Shown here in pieces: positions 36,332-44,320 of a DNA stretch of 44,320 nucleotides (the first letter of the stretch is position 1; each line of letters starts with the position of its first letter). The DNA is from Candidatus Glomeribacter gigasporarum BEG34. GTDB lineage: Bacteria; Pseudomonadota; Gammaproteobacteria; Burkholderiales; Burkholderiaceae. The DNA lies in contig NZ_CAFB01000045.1 of assembly GCF_000227585.1 (NCBI RefSeq), forward strand, positions 1 to 44,320, read 5' to 3'. The notes under the pieces are model-generated. The model searched no databases. It saw only the letters and a list, made by a program, of their open reading frames with translations, and had not been told where the DNA came from. A program made the position numbers and the translations under genes.

Positions 36332-38089
36332 ATGCCACACACGATCGGCTTTATTCAGGACCTGGCGGTCATTATGTTAATCGCGGGCATCGTCACCGTG
36401 ATTTTTCATCGTTTTAAACAGCCCGTTGTGCTTGGATATATTGTGACGGGCGTCATTATCGGCCCTTATACCCCCCCTTTTGAACTGATTCATGATGAAG
36501 CGACGATTAGTACCCTGGGAGAGCTTGGCGTCATTTTTCTGATGTTCTGGCTCGGTCTTGAATTCAGTCTGCGCAAACTGGCGAGAGTCGGCACGACCGC
36601 GATTGTTGCAGCGCTGGCGGAAATCATATTGATGTTATGGCTGGGCTATGAAATCGGGCGCAGTTTCGGCTGGAAAACGATGGATGCGCTTTTTCTGGGC
36701 GCGATGCTGGCGATTTCATCGACGACCATCATTGTCAAGGCGCTCGACGAACTGGGACTGAAACGCGAACGTTTTGCGCAAGTGGTATTCGGCATCTTAA
36801 TTGTGGAAGACATTCTCGCGATTGCGATGATTGCGTTGCTCTCAGGCGTCGCGAGCAGCGGCGCGGTGGAAACAACGCATGCCTTCACCACGCTTGCGCG
36901 TCTGCTGCTGTTTATGACCGTTTCATTGATTATCGGCCTGATGACAGTGCCGCGTCTGCTGCACACGGTTGCGCGCTTCAGACGCGATGAAATCCTGCTC
37001 GTGACGATTCTCGGCGTGTGCTTCGGCTTTTGTCTGCTGGTGGTCAAGCTGGGCTATAGCATCGCGCTCGGCGCTTTCCTGATTGGCGCCATTATGGCCG
37101 AATCGCGCGCGCGGCACGCGATCGAGCGGCTGATGGTCTCGCTGCGCGATATGTTCAGCGCGATCTTTTTCATTGCGATCGGGCTGATGCTGGATTGGCA
37201 TGTTCTGGTGGACTATGCGGGGCCGATCGCTATCATTACCGCAGTGGTCGTATTCGGAAAAATTCTTTCCTGCGGTCTGGGCGCTTTCACCGCCGGGCAG
37301 GATGGCCGCACATCGATGCGCATCGGGATGAGCCTGGCGCAGATTGGCGAATTCTCGTTCATTATCGCTTCGTTGGGTCAGTCTTTGCGCGTCACGAGCG
37401 GTTTTCTTTATCCCATCGCAGTGGCTGTATCCGCGCTGACCACATTCTTCACGCCGTATCTGATTCGCGCCGCGGACCCGCTGACCCGGCGGATTGCCAC
37501 CGCGCTTTCCCCCGCATTGGTCAGCCTATTTTCCAGCTATACCCAATGGCTTTCCAGTTTGCAGCCGAGCGGCGATCGCGCAGCCGTGCTTAAATTGATA
37601 CGCAATATCCTGACGCAAATCGCCATCAACCTTGCCTTTGTGGCCGCCATTTTTGTCAGCGTCACCTACTTTGCAAAATACGCGCATTCATGGCTCATCA
37701 CTTGGACGCTGAGGCCGCCCGTGCGCAGCGTCCTGCTGTGGAGCGCAGCGCTTGCGATCTCTCTACCCTTTCTGGTCGCGGTCTACCGCAAGCTCAAATC
37801 TCTCGCGCTATTGCTGGCTGAGATCAGCGTACAGCCAGCCGCCACGGGAAAGTTCACCGCATCGATCCGTCGCGCGCTCGCCGAACTGGTGCCCGCAACG
37901 GCGATGATCGGGATATTTTTAATGGTTGCGGCATTAAGCAGCGGCATTCTTCCGCCGGTTGAACTCTTGATCATCGCGCTCAGTTGCGCAGCGCTCCTGC
38001 TTCTGGTTCTGTGGCGCTGGTTTGTCCGGATTCACGCGAAACTCCAGATTGCATTGCGCGAGATTTTTGAACGCCCTCCAGAAACATAG
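36332..38089 (+). CDS. CPA2-family cation:proton antiporter (KefB/YbaL-like)
   Basis: The product is 585 residues. The first 390 hold twelve or so membrane segments with family motifs RFKQPVVLGYIVTGVIIGP, LGVIFLMFWLGLEFSLRKL, AISSTTIIVKALDELGLK and SLAQIGEFSFIIASLGQ. The C-terminal part is not a TrkA-type nucleotide-binding domain; it has further hydrophobic segments (about residues 430-575). Likely exchanges K+ or Na+ for protons. The stop TAG lies three bases before a type A element. Confidence 0.9.
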   Translation: MPHTIGFIQDLAVIMLIAGIVTVIFHRFKQPVVLGYIVTGVIIGPYTPPFELIHDEATISTLGELGVIFLMFWLGLEFSLRKLARVGTTAIVAALAEIILMLWLGYEIGRSFGWKTMDALFLGAMLAISSTTIIVKALDELGLKRERFAQVVFGILIVEDILAIAMIALLSGVASSGAVETTHAFTTLARLLLFMTVSLIIGLMTVPRLLHTVARFRRDEILLVTILGVCFGFCLLVVKLGYSIALGAFLIGAIMAESRARHAIERLMVSLRDMFSAIFFIAIGLMLDWHVLVDYAGPIAIITAVVVFGKILSCGLGAFTAGQDGRTSMRIGMSLAQIGEFSFIIASLGQSLRVTSGFLYPIAVAVSALTTFFTPYLIRAADPLTRRIATALSPALVSLFSSYTQWLSSLQPSGDRAAVLKLIRNILTQIAINLAFVAAIFVSVTYFAKYAHSWLITWTLRPPVRSVLLWSAALAISLPFLVAVYRKLKSLALLLAEISVQPAATGKFTASIRRALAELVPATAMIGIFLMVAALSSGILPPVELLIIALSCAALLLLVLWRWFVRIHAKLQIALREIFERPPET

Positions 38090-38092
38090 CGC

Positions 38093-38167
38093 TAGCGCAT
38101 TTTTCAGCCGATCTGCCACTGGCGCGAGCGCGAAGTGACGCAGGGAAAATCACTGAAAAATGCGCTA
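38093..38167. repeat. Type A palindromic element with compensated arm change
   Basis: TAGCGCATTTTTCAG pairs exactly with CTGAAAAATGCGCTA. Relative to the usual TAGAGC/GCTCTA, both arms changed at the fourth base (A to C on one side, T to G on the other) so that pairing is kept. The CTA end is the stop codon of the leftward HTH gene. Confidence 0.9.
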
Positions 38168-38593
38168 TTTCGGTTTCTTTCCGTAAAACTGGGTCACTAA
38201 TTCCGCAATCAAATATTTCTGATGCTCCGGCAATGTGTCAATCTTCTTCGCCAGTGTCAGCGCTTCTGGAGACGGAGAATATTTGAGTGGCTTGTCCTCT
38301 TCATCCTGGTTTTTGAATGGGTCTGCAGGAGGGGAACCGTAATGCAGCCAATGCGCGCTCACGTCCAGCCACGTTGCAAGCGTTTCAATTTTGTCGGGCT
38401 TTGGAATCGAGCGACCCGTGAGCCATTTATGCGTACTCTGGACTGAAATACCGGTATCCGTATCCGAAGCGGTGTGATGCCGCAAGTTGAAAAGCCGCGC
38501 CAAATCCGTTGCGCCTTTCACTAGCGTTGAGCTTCGCCTGAGCGCAAATTTCAATCTTTCTGCAAATTCAGCTTTTGCTTGGTCGGATGGCAT
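38165..38593 (-). CDS. XRE-like helix-turn-helix regulator, phage-type
   Basis: About 142 residues from ATG 38593 (MPSDQAKAEFAERLKFALRR); an ATG at 38632 is also in frame. The HTH covers roughly residues 20-85, with ISVQSTHKWLTGRSIPKPDK as recognition and turn segments and IETLATWLDVSAHWLHYGSP after it. This resembles CI-type repressors without the peptidase domain. It is divergent from a strong promoter and a Gp157 phage remnant, so it probably came from a prophage. The stop codon is the tip of a type A element. Confidence 0.8.
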   Translation of the reverse strand: MPSDQAKAEFAERLKFALRRSSTLVKGATDLARLFNLRHHTASDTDTGISVQSTHKWLTGRSIPKPDKIETLATWLDVSAHWLHYGSPPADPFKNQDEEDKPLKYSPSPEALTLAKKIDTLPEHQKYLIAELVTQFYGKKPK

Positions 38594-38640
38594 AGCAAAA
38601 ATTCTGCTGTGTCCATCCGCGGATGCGTTCATCCAGATGA

Positions 38641-38668
38641 TTGATATTTATCGCATATCGTTTACAAT
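38641..38668 (+). promoter_or_regulatory. Strong candidate sigma-70 promoter, divergent from the HTH gene
   Basis: TTGATA at 38641-38646 and TACAAT at 38663-38668 with a 16-base spacer. It lies right behind the HTH regulator and points toward the Gp157 remnant and dctA. In a phage it would be the lytic-direction promoter controlled by the repressor. It may now drive dctA. Confidence 0.5.
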
Positions 38669-38715
38669 GATCCCGATTAGGTCTATGTCCGGTCTTTTCT
38701 CAACATGCTCAAAAA

Positions 38716-39011
38716 ATGAACATGGCTAAACGCCGCAAAGCCATCGAGAACCGTGTGACGCGCATTAAGCAATACCTGTTCGACAACATGCGCCATGCGG
38801 GGCGTCAGAAGGTGGAATGTCCGTATTTCAACATTGCGATTCGCAATCACCCGCCGCCGTGCAGATCGATGACGCACGGCAGATTCCAGCCCAATTCATG
38901 CGCCAGCCTGAACCCCCCCGCCGGATAAAAAAGCCATCCAGGAAGCGCTGGAAACCGGAAGGGATATACCGGGCACGCGGCTGGTCAGAAACCCATCGCT
39001 GCGGATTCAGT
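38716..39011 (+). pseudogene. Phage Gp157-family protein, frameshifted remnant
   Basis: Three frames in succession give the C-terminal part of a siphovirus Gp157-like protein. They are KRRKAIENRVTRIKQYLFDN and VECPYFNIAIRNHPPP (frame of 38716), [20 protein letters not shown] (shift near 38860), then [20 protein letters not shown] and NPSLRIQ (shift at the seven-C run 38913-38919). The N-terminal part is missing. The last frame is not closed by a stop: it continues in phase through the dctA start. Family members are linked to phage resistance or recombination functions in some streptococcal phages; here the gene is dead. Confidence 0.7.
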
Positions 39012-39061
39012 CACCATACCTTTATGTGAAAACACGCAATGACTGCCTTTCAAGAGAAGTC

Positions 39062-40351
39062 ATGAAAAACTGGCTCAAACCTTTATACATACAGGTGCTC
39101 TTCGCCATTGCAGCAGGCATCGCATTGGGCACCGCTGCGCCAGAGTTTGCGGTGCAGATGAAACCGTTGGGAGACGCCTTTATCAAGCTGATCAAAATGG
39201 TGATTGGGCCGGTGGTGTTCTGTACGGTCGTCTCAGGGATTGCGGGCATGCAGAATATGAAGCAGGTAGGGCGTGTCAGCGGCAAGGCATTATTGTATTT
39301 TGAGACGATCTCAACGCTTGCGTTGCTGATTGGACTCGGCGCGGCGCATCTGCTTAAGCCCGGCGCAAGCTTTAATGTCGATCCTTCCACGCTCGATGCG
39401 AACATCGTATCGTCCTATGCACAGAAAGCGCAAGGCCAGACGATCTCTAGTTTCTTACTGCACATCATTCCCGATACGCTAGTGAGCGCGTTTACGCGCG
39501 GGGACATGTTGCAAATCCTGCTGATTGCCGTGTTGTTCGGATATGCGCTTTCCCTGGCAGGCGAACGCGGCCAGCCGGTGTTCACGCTGATCAATGCGCT
39601 CTCCCGCGTCTTTTTCGGCATCATGCGCATCATTACGAAAGTCGCACCGATAGGCGCATTTGGCGCAATCGCCTTTTCGATCGGCCACTACGGTCTGGCC
39701 TCCCTTCTGCCACAACTCAAACTGATCGGCGTTTTTTACCTGAGCTTACTGTTGTTCATCACCATCGTACTCGGCGGGGTCGCCCGTATCGCTGGCTTTA
39801 GCCTGCTTCGCTTTATCGCGCATATTAAGGATGAATTGCTGATTGTGTTCAGCACCTCTTCCTCTGAAGCGGCGCTGCCTGCGTTGATGAACAAACTGGA
39901 ACGCCTGGGCTGCTCGCGTTCAGTCGTGGGCCTAGTCGTGCCTGCTGGGTATTCATGCAATCTCGACGGAACGAACCTCTATATGACAATGGCCGTGCTG
40001 TTCATTGCACAGGCGACAAATACTGATCTAACGCTCATGCAGCAACTGACGCTCCTGGCAGTGGCCATGCTCACCTCCAAAGGCGCAAGCGGCGTGGCGG
40101 GCGCGGGCTTTATCACATTGGCCGCCACCTTGTCGGTCGTACCGACCGTACCCCTCTCCGGAATGGTATTGTTGCTTGGCATCGACCGTTTTATGGCCGA
40201 TGGGCGCGCGATCTCCAATTTTATCGGCAATGGCGTCGCCACTATCGTCATCTCGGCCTGGGAGAAGCAGCTGGATCGCAATCAGATGAAACAGACGTTG
40301 GACAAAACCGCACAACCGGTAGCGCTGGATACCGATTCGGTTCCGATTTGA
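39062..40351 (+). CDS. dctA: C4-dicarboxylate:proton/sodium symporter DctA
   Basis: The product is 429 residues from ATG 39062 ([20 protein letters not shown]). Signature motifs of the DAACS family are clear: [20 protein letters not shown], the serine-rich hairpin [34 protein letters not shown] and [20 protein letters not shown]. It imports succinate, fumarate and malate. The frame is open upstream into phage-derived sequence, so a longer product from an earlier start is possible but unlikely. Preceded by AAGAGAAG. Its C-terminus is intact. Confidence 0.95.
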   Translation: MKNWLKPLYIQVLFAIAAGIALGTAAPEFAVQMKPLGDAFIKLIKMVIGPVVFCTVVSGIAGMQNMKQVGRVSGKALLYFETISTLALLIGLGAAHLLKPGASFNVDPSTLDANIVSSYAQKAQGQTISSFLLHIIPDTLVSAFTRGDMLQILLIAVLFGYALSLAGERGQPVFTLINALSRVFFGIMRIITKVAPIGAFGAIAFSIGHYGLASLLPQLKLIGVFYLSLLLFITIVLGGVARIAGFSLLRFIAHIKDELLIVFSTSSSEAALPALMNKLERLGCSRSVVGLVVPAGYSCNLDGTNLYMTMAVLFIAQATNTDLTLMQQLTLLAVAMLTSKGASGVAGAGFITLAATLSVVPTVPLSGMVLLLGIDRFMADGRAISNFIGNGVATIVISAWEKQLDRNQMKQTLDKTAQPVALDTDSVPI

Positions 40352-40382
40352 TGATGTGAGATGGCGACTCACCCGCCTAACT

Positions 40383-40517
40383 ACGATCTGCCACGAGCGC
40401 CCGTCAGACAGGGAAGGACGGAGCTCAGGAACCGGAGCATATTGGATATATGTGAGGATTCCTGTGACCTCCCGACACAGGCCACGGGCGCGCAGAAAGA
40501 TCGTGAACAGGTTCTAA
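40383..40517. repeat. Type B inverted-repeat element, left tip lost
   Basis: Starts at CTACGATCTGCC, lacking the outer AGAACCTGTTT of the left end, and finishes AAAGATCGTGAACAGGTTCT. The interior (GGAACCGGAGCATATTGGAT, GTGACCTCCCGACACAGG) is in the same orientation as the 30498 copy. Located between dctA and the MFS gene. Confidence 0.8.
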
Positions 40518-40669
40518 GAAAGAGCGTTCTTACTCAGCATTAAGCTCAAGCTCCTACCAGAGAATGGATTTTTTTGAAATGCTGCAGTCGCCTCTCACAG
40601 AGAGGTTATCAACATCTAACGTCCATTGCAAGAAAGCAAGAAATTGCGCTTGCCGGATTGGAGGGATTT

Positions 40670-41971
40670 ATGCCAACTACTCTTTCATCTGATGAATCGA
40701 AAACTCGTCGCATTTTCAAGGTTGTCACCGGTAATTTCCTTGAGATGTACGATTTTATTCTGTACGGTTATTATGCTGCAGCGATTACCCATACTTTTTT
40801 TCCGACTCAGGATGCATATACCTCGTTGATGCTGTCACTGTCCGTATTCGGCGCCGGTTTTCTGATGCGCCCGCTTGGGGCCATTGTGCTGGGCGCATAT
40901 ACAGACCGTTATGGCCGCCGCAAAGGATTGATTCTGACTCTTGCTCTGATGGCGCTTGGCATACTGTCGATTACCGTGACCCCAGGCTATGCCGCGATTG
41001 GATTGGCTGCGCCCTGTATTGTCTTGCTCGGACGCCTGTTGCAGGGTTTCTCTGCGGGCGCTGAGCTTGGAAATGTATCCGTCTATTTAAGCGAAATTGC
41101 AACGCCGGGGAACAAGGGGTTTTACTGCGCCTGGCAATCGGGCAGCCAACAGGTCGCGGTGATGTTTACCGCTTTGATTGGCGTGGTGATACACCAATTA
41201 TTTCCATTGGATATTGACGCGTGGGCGTGGCGCATTCCATTTGTGATTGGGTGTCTGATCGTGCCGTTCATTTTTGTAATTCGCCGCTCATTGCGCGAAA
41301 CGGAGGCTTTTCAGGCTAACAAACACCATCCAAGCATTGGCGAAATCCTGACATCCATCTTCCAAAATTGGCGTCTTATTCTGACGAGTACATTGCTCAT
41401 TATGATGACGACGGTGACGTTTTACACCATTACCGCCTATACCCCAACCTTTGGCAAACAGGTTTTGCAGCTTTCTTCCCTGGATTCGCTGATCGTCACC
41501 CTGTGCGTTGGCGCTTCAAACCTGTTCTGGCTGCCTGTGATGGGCGCTCTGTCGGACCGGGTCGGTCGCCGCCCGCTCCTGCTCGCATTTACAGTTCTGG
41601 CCATACTGACGGCTTATCCAGCGATGTCCTGGCTGGTCGCCGCCCCTTCTTTCGCGCGCATGCTGAGTGTGCTGCTCTGGTTCTCTTTCCTGTTTGGCGG
41701 CTATACCGGCGCGATGATTGTTGCGCTGACCGAAATCATGCCAGCCAAGATACGAACCACAGGCTTTTCGCTGGCATACAGTCTGGCTACCGCGCTTTTT
41801 GGCGGCTTTACGCCTGCAATTGCGACCTGGCTGGTGCACGTCAGCGGCAACAAGGCAGCGCCGGGCCTGTGGATGTCGTGCGCGGCGGCTTGCGGCCTGG
41901 CTGCGACGTGCGTACTATTCAGACGCAGCCGGCAAGCGGCGCAATACGCAGAAGCTGCCACGCTCACCTGA
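40670..41971 (+). CDS. MFS transporter, citrate/tricarballylate-type proton symporter
   Basis: The product is 433 residues. ATG 40670 is chosen because GGAGGGA stands just before it; the frame is open to 40574. About twelve membrane segments. [40 protein letters not shown] and [20 protein letters not shown] place it with CitA, TcuC and other tricarboxylate symporters. [14 protein letters not shown] is the second half's matching loop. Substrate not proven. glyA starts 13 bases downstream. Confidence 0.88.
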   Translation: MPTTLSSDESKTRRIFKVVTGNFLEMYDFILYGYYAAAITHTFFPTQDAYTSLMLSLSVFGAGFLMRPLGAIVLGAYTDRYGRRKGLILTLALMALGILSITVTPGYAAIGLAAPCIVLLGRLLQGFSAGAELGNVSVYLSEIATPGNKGFYCAWQSGSQQVAVMFTALIGVVIHQLFPLDIDAWAWRIPFVIGCLIVPFIFVIRRSLRETEAFQANKHHPSIGEILTSIFQNWRLILTSTLLIMMTTVTFYTITAYTPTFGKQVLQLSSLDSLIVTLCVGASNLFWLPVMGALSDRVGRRPLLLAFTVLAILTAYPAMSWLVAAPSFARMLSVLLWFSFLFGGYTGAMIVALTEIMPAKIRTTGFSLAYSLATALFGGFTPAIATWLVHVSGNKAAPGLWMSCAAACGLAATCVLFRRSRQAAQYAEAATLT

Positions 41972-41984
41972 AAAACGACGCCTT

Positions 41985-43232
41985 ATGTTTGACAAAAACC
42001 CATCCGCCATCACGCAAGCCGATCCTGAAGTATGGAGCGCGATTCAACAGGAGGAACGGCGGCAGGAAGCGCATATTGAGTTGATTGCTTCGGAAAATTA
42101 CGCCAGTCCTGCAGTGATGGCGGCGCAGGGTTCGCAATGCACGAATAAATACGCGGAAGGCTATCCCGGCAAACGGTATTATGGGGGCTGCGAGTTCGTC
42201 GATGTGGTTGAGCGACTTGCGATAGAGCGCGTTTGCGCGCTCTATGGCGCGGAGGCGGCAAACGTGCAGCCTCATTCCGGTTCACAAGCGAATCAGGGCG
42301 TATTTTTCGCGATGCTCAAACCCGGCGATACAATCATGGGGATGAGCCTTGCGCATGGCGGACATTTAACGCATGGCTCCCCGGTCAATCTGTCGGGCAA
42401 ATGGTTCAACATCGTTCCTTATGGACTGAATGAAGCAGAGGACCTCGATTATGAGGCTGCTGAACAAATTGCCAGAAAGCGCGCGCCAAAATTGATCATT
42501 GCCGGCGCATCGGCCTTTTCTCTACGAATCGATTTTGAGCGTCTGGCGCGCATCGCGCAGTCGGTGGGCGCCTTGTTGATGGTGGATATGGCGCATTATG
42601 CAGGACTCATCGCCGCTGGCGTCTATCCGAATCCTGTGCCGCACGCGGATTTTGTCACGACAACAACGCACAAAAGTCTGCGCGGGCCGCGCGGCGGCGT
42701 GATTCTAATGAAATCCAAATACGAGAAAGCGATCAATTCGGCCATTTTTCCCGGAATTCAGGGCGGCCCGCTGATGCATGTGATTGCAGCCAAGGCGGTC
42801 GCATTCAAGGAAGCGCTCACGCCTGAATTCAAGACTTATCAGCAACAGGTGCTGGATAACGCGCGCATTCTGGCGGAAACGCTCGCCAAACGGGGATTGC
42901 GCGTGGTCTCAGGACGCACGGAAAGCCATTTGATGCTGATTGATCTGCGCCCGAAGCAGATCACTGGAAAAGCGGCTGAAGCTGCGCTAGGCGCTGCGCA
43001 GATTACAGTGAACAAAAACGCCATCCCAAACGACCCGGAAAGTCCATTTGTGACCAGCGGCATCCGTCTGGGTTCGCCTGCCATCACCACGCGCGGCTTT
43101 AAAACTTTTGAAACCGAGCGCGTTGCGCATCTGATTGCGGATATTCTGGATGCGCCTGACGATTCGGTCACGCTTAAACGGGTGCGCGAACAGGTGGGGG
43201 AGTTAACGCGCCGTTTCCCAGCGTACCGTTAA
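41985..43232 (+). CDS. glyA: Serine hydroxymethyltransferase
   Basis: The product is 415 residues from ATG 41985. It opens with [20 protein letters not shown] and [20 protein letters not shown], with the pyridoxal-phosphate lysine in [20 protein letters not shown]. It interconverts serine and glycine and charges folate with one-carbon units, feeding PurH. The longer open frame upstream overlaps the MFS gene and lacks homology. The length and C-terminus are normal. Confidence 0.97.
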   Translation: MFDKNPSAITQADPEVWSAIQQEERRQEAHIELIASENYASPAVMAAQGSQCTNKYAEGYPGKRYYGGCEFVDVVERLAIERVCALYGAEAANVQPHSGSQANQGVFFAMLKPGDTIMGMSLAHGGHLTHGSPVNLSGKWFNIVPYGLNEAEDLDYEAAEQIARKRAPKLIIAGASAFSLRIDFERLARIAQSVGALLMVDMAHYAGLIAAGVYPNPVPHADFVTTTTHKSLRGPRGGVILMKSKYEKAINSAIFPGIQGGPLMHVIAAKAVAFKEALTPEFKTYQQQVLDNARILAETLAKRGLRVVSGRTESHLMLIDLRPKQITGKAAEAALGAAQITVNKNAIPNDPESPFVTSGIRLGSPAITTRGFKTFETERVAHLIADILDAPDDSVTLKRVREQVGELTRRFPAYR

Positions 43233-43247
43233 AGCGTTTAGAGTGAC

Positions 43248-43667
43248 TCAATCGCCGAACAGTTTCTGACGCAACTCGCGCCGCTTCTGGGCTTCAAGCG
43301 AAAGCGTCGCAGTGGGTCGCGCGAGAAGGCGCGCAATGCCGATTGTCTCGCCCGTTTCTTCGCACCAGCCATATTCCCCGGATTCAATTCGCGCCAGCGC
43401 CTGCTGGACTTTTTTCAGCAATTTGCGTTCCCGGTCGCGGGTGCGTAACTCAAGCGCGTGCTCTTCCTCTATCGTGGCCCGGTCTGTCGGGTCTGGCACA
43501 ATCGAGTTTGCGCGCAAGTGCTCAGCGGTCTGGCCCGCATTGTTGAGCAATTCATTCTGCAACTGTTCAAGGCGATGCTTGAAGAAGGCAAGCTGCCGCT
43601 TGTTCATATACTCTTTATCATCCATTTTCAGGATTTCGTCTTCGGTTAACAAGCGTTGTTTGTTCAT
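43248..43667 (-). CDS. dksA: RNA polymerase-binding regulator DksA
   Basis: About 139 residues from ATG 43667 (MNKQRLLTEDEILKMDDKEY); an in-frame start at 43733 would add 22 residues with no family match. The coiled-coil arm (residues about 25-85) includes DPTDRATIEEEHALELRTRD with the acidic tip. The zinc-finger region reads GEYGWCEETGETIGIARLLA and RPTATLSLEAQKRRE, with a single cysteine, as in related betaproteobacteria. It works with ppGpp in the stringent response. Convergent with glyA. Confidence 0.94.
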   Translation of the reverse strand: MNKQRLLTEDEILKMDDKEYMNKRQLAFFKHRLEQLQNELLNNAGQTAEHLRANSIVPDPTDRATIEEEHALELRTRDRERKLLKKVQQALARIESGEYGWCEETGETIGIARLLARPTATLSLEAQKRRELRQKLFGD

Positions 43668-43735
43668 TTGGCTCTCATCTTCGCAATGTCTGGTTCTTTC
43701 TCTTTCTGTCCATGTTCTTCTTTGGCTCGACATAT

Positions 43736-43772
43736 TAGAGCATTTTTCAGTGGCTTGTACTGCGTCGTTCCG
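43736..43772. repeat. Type A element, left half only
   Basis: TAGAGCATTTTTCAGTGGCT followed by TGTACTGCGTCGTTCCGCC matches the first half of the copy at 2278. No right arm is found before the TPR coding region begins, so the element appears truncated at the TPR gene's 5' end. Confidence 0.75.
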
Positions 43773-44320
43773 CCGTCGGCAGCGTTCATATTGGCCTTAT
43801 GGGTCAATGGCTGCGCCGCGGTCGCGCAGCCAGATCGCGCACAGGTTTCAGCAGAGTCGGGCGGGAATCACGATACAGAGCGCGACAGTTTGCCGCCGCT
43901 TGCGCTTACCAGCCAGATCGTATTTCGCGTTCTGGCTGCCGAGATTGCGGTGCAACGCAATCTGTTCGCGCCGGCTTACCAAACCTATCTGATGCTGGCG
44001 CGCGAAACGCATGACCCCCGCATGGCGCAGCGCGCAGCGGAAATTGCCCTTTACGCGCGCAGTCCTTCCGATGCCCTTGCCGCGGCGCGCGTTTGGTGCC
44101 GCGACGCTCCGCATTCCGGACGCGCGGCGCGCCTGGCGCTCGCGCAAATCTATCTTGCCAACCGGCAACTGGATGATGCACTGCGAGAATTTCAGGCGCT
44201 GCATATTCAAAGCCCCAATGATCCAGCGCCGCTGATGGGACTGGCGCGCATTCATATCGAACAGAACCGCCCGGATGCAGCGGAAGAAAATCTTCATCAG
44301 TATCTGCAAGCGGCAAAGCC
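43755..44320 (+). CDS. TPR-repeat lipoprotein-like protein, N-terminal part, start uncertain
   Basis: The frame runs off the window. It holds TPR-type helices: VFRVLAAEIAVQRNLFAPAY, DPRMAQRAAEIALYARSPSD, ALAQIYLANRQLDDALREF, APLMGLARIHIEQNRPDAAE. This matches a conserved Burkholderiaceae TPR protein as I remember it. Upstream, SAAFILALWVNGC resembles a lipoprotein signal with a lipobox cysteine. No ATG fits; TTG codons at 43755 and 43791 are the only nearby starts, and the region before 43772 is type A repeat. The native start has probably been replaced by the repeat. Confidence 0.6.
   Translation, partial: MYCVVPPSAAFILALWVNGCAAVAQPDRAQVSAESGGNHDTERDSLPPLALTSQIVFRVLAAEIAVQRNLFAPAYQTYLMLARETHDPRMAQRAAEIALYARSPSDALAAARVWCRDAPHSGRAARLALAQIYLANRQLDDALREFQALHIQSPNDPAPLMGLARIHIEQNRPDAAEENLHQYLQAAK

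Noticed and set aside
2278-38167. Type A repeats as a CRISPR array
   Set aside because: Copies are widely and irregularly spaced between genes, differ in length and lack spacers.
1-44320. tRNA or rRNA genes
   Set aside because: No convincing cloverleaf with a T-loop motif and acceptor pairing, and no rRNA-like sequence, was seen by eye. A covariance-model search would be needed to be certain.

Overview
The window looks like a stretch of chromosome from a betaproteobacterium of the Burkholderiaceae type. The evidence is conserved gene order: rpsF-priB-rpsR-rplI-dnaB, and rodZ-ispG-hisS-yfgM-bamB-der-hfq-hflX-hflK-hflC, plus hslV-hslU, fis-purH and a DksA of the one-cysteine kind. Housekeeping genes are mostly intact. 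Many accessory or envelope genes are broken, G+C is moderate for Burkholderiaceae, and short palindromic repeats are scattered through the intergenic spaces. That combination suggests a lineage undergoing genome reduction, such as a host-restricted or endofungal relative of Burkholderia. The lifestyle is inference only.

Layout. 1-1165: a Rossmann-fold gene fragment and a decayed FAD oxidoreductase. 1349-4380: ribosomal proteins S6, S18 and L9 with PriB, then the replicative helicase. 4365-6500: an MFS transporter, a low-G+C StbDE/RelBE toxin-antitoxin pair and a probable IS remnant. 6497-10555: the complete putrescine ABC operon potF-G-H-I on the minus strand; potF has lost its stop and reads into potG. 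10617-12489: a DUF1289 protein, fructose-bisphosphatase and a lolA remnant. 12606-16110: a tandemly duplicated cassette of a metallopeptidase-like lipoprotein with a Gly/Pro repeat linker and a small exported partner; the first lipoprotein copy is reduced to fragments. 16140-18308: a UbiH-type monooxygenase, an lptD remnant and a frameshifted ridA. 18490-23749: hslVU, an AbrB-like protein, ubiA, a site-2 protease and rodZ. 23976-35753: isoprenoid, tRNA-charging, outer-membrane assembly, ribosome GTPase, Hfq, HflX/K/C, Fis and purine genes. 35792-41971: DsbB, a CPA2 antiporter, a phage-derived patch (HTH regulator plus Gp157 remnant), DctA and an MFS carboxylate transporter. 41985-44320: glyA, dksA and a TPR protein that runs off the window.

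The most striking thing is a family of dispersed palindromes, called type A here. They are about 75 to 164 bp and carry TAGAGCATTTTTCAG at one end and its complement at the other. At least twelve full or half copies are present. The TAG at their tips is the actual stop codon of rpsR, fbp, hslU, hslV, ubiA, rodZ, an HTH regulator and, in the restored frame, bamB. One copy sits in frame inside bamB and adds 25 residues, as Rickettsia palindromic elements do. In two copies both arms changed together so that pairing is kept. A second inverted-repeat element (type B, about 147 bp, AGAACCTGTT ends) occurs as three copies and two remnants.

Several breaks (ridA, bamB, the Gp157 gene, possibly lolA and potF) are one-base shifts, some in homopolymers. 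Real decay and sequencing error cannot be separated from this sequence alone.
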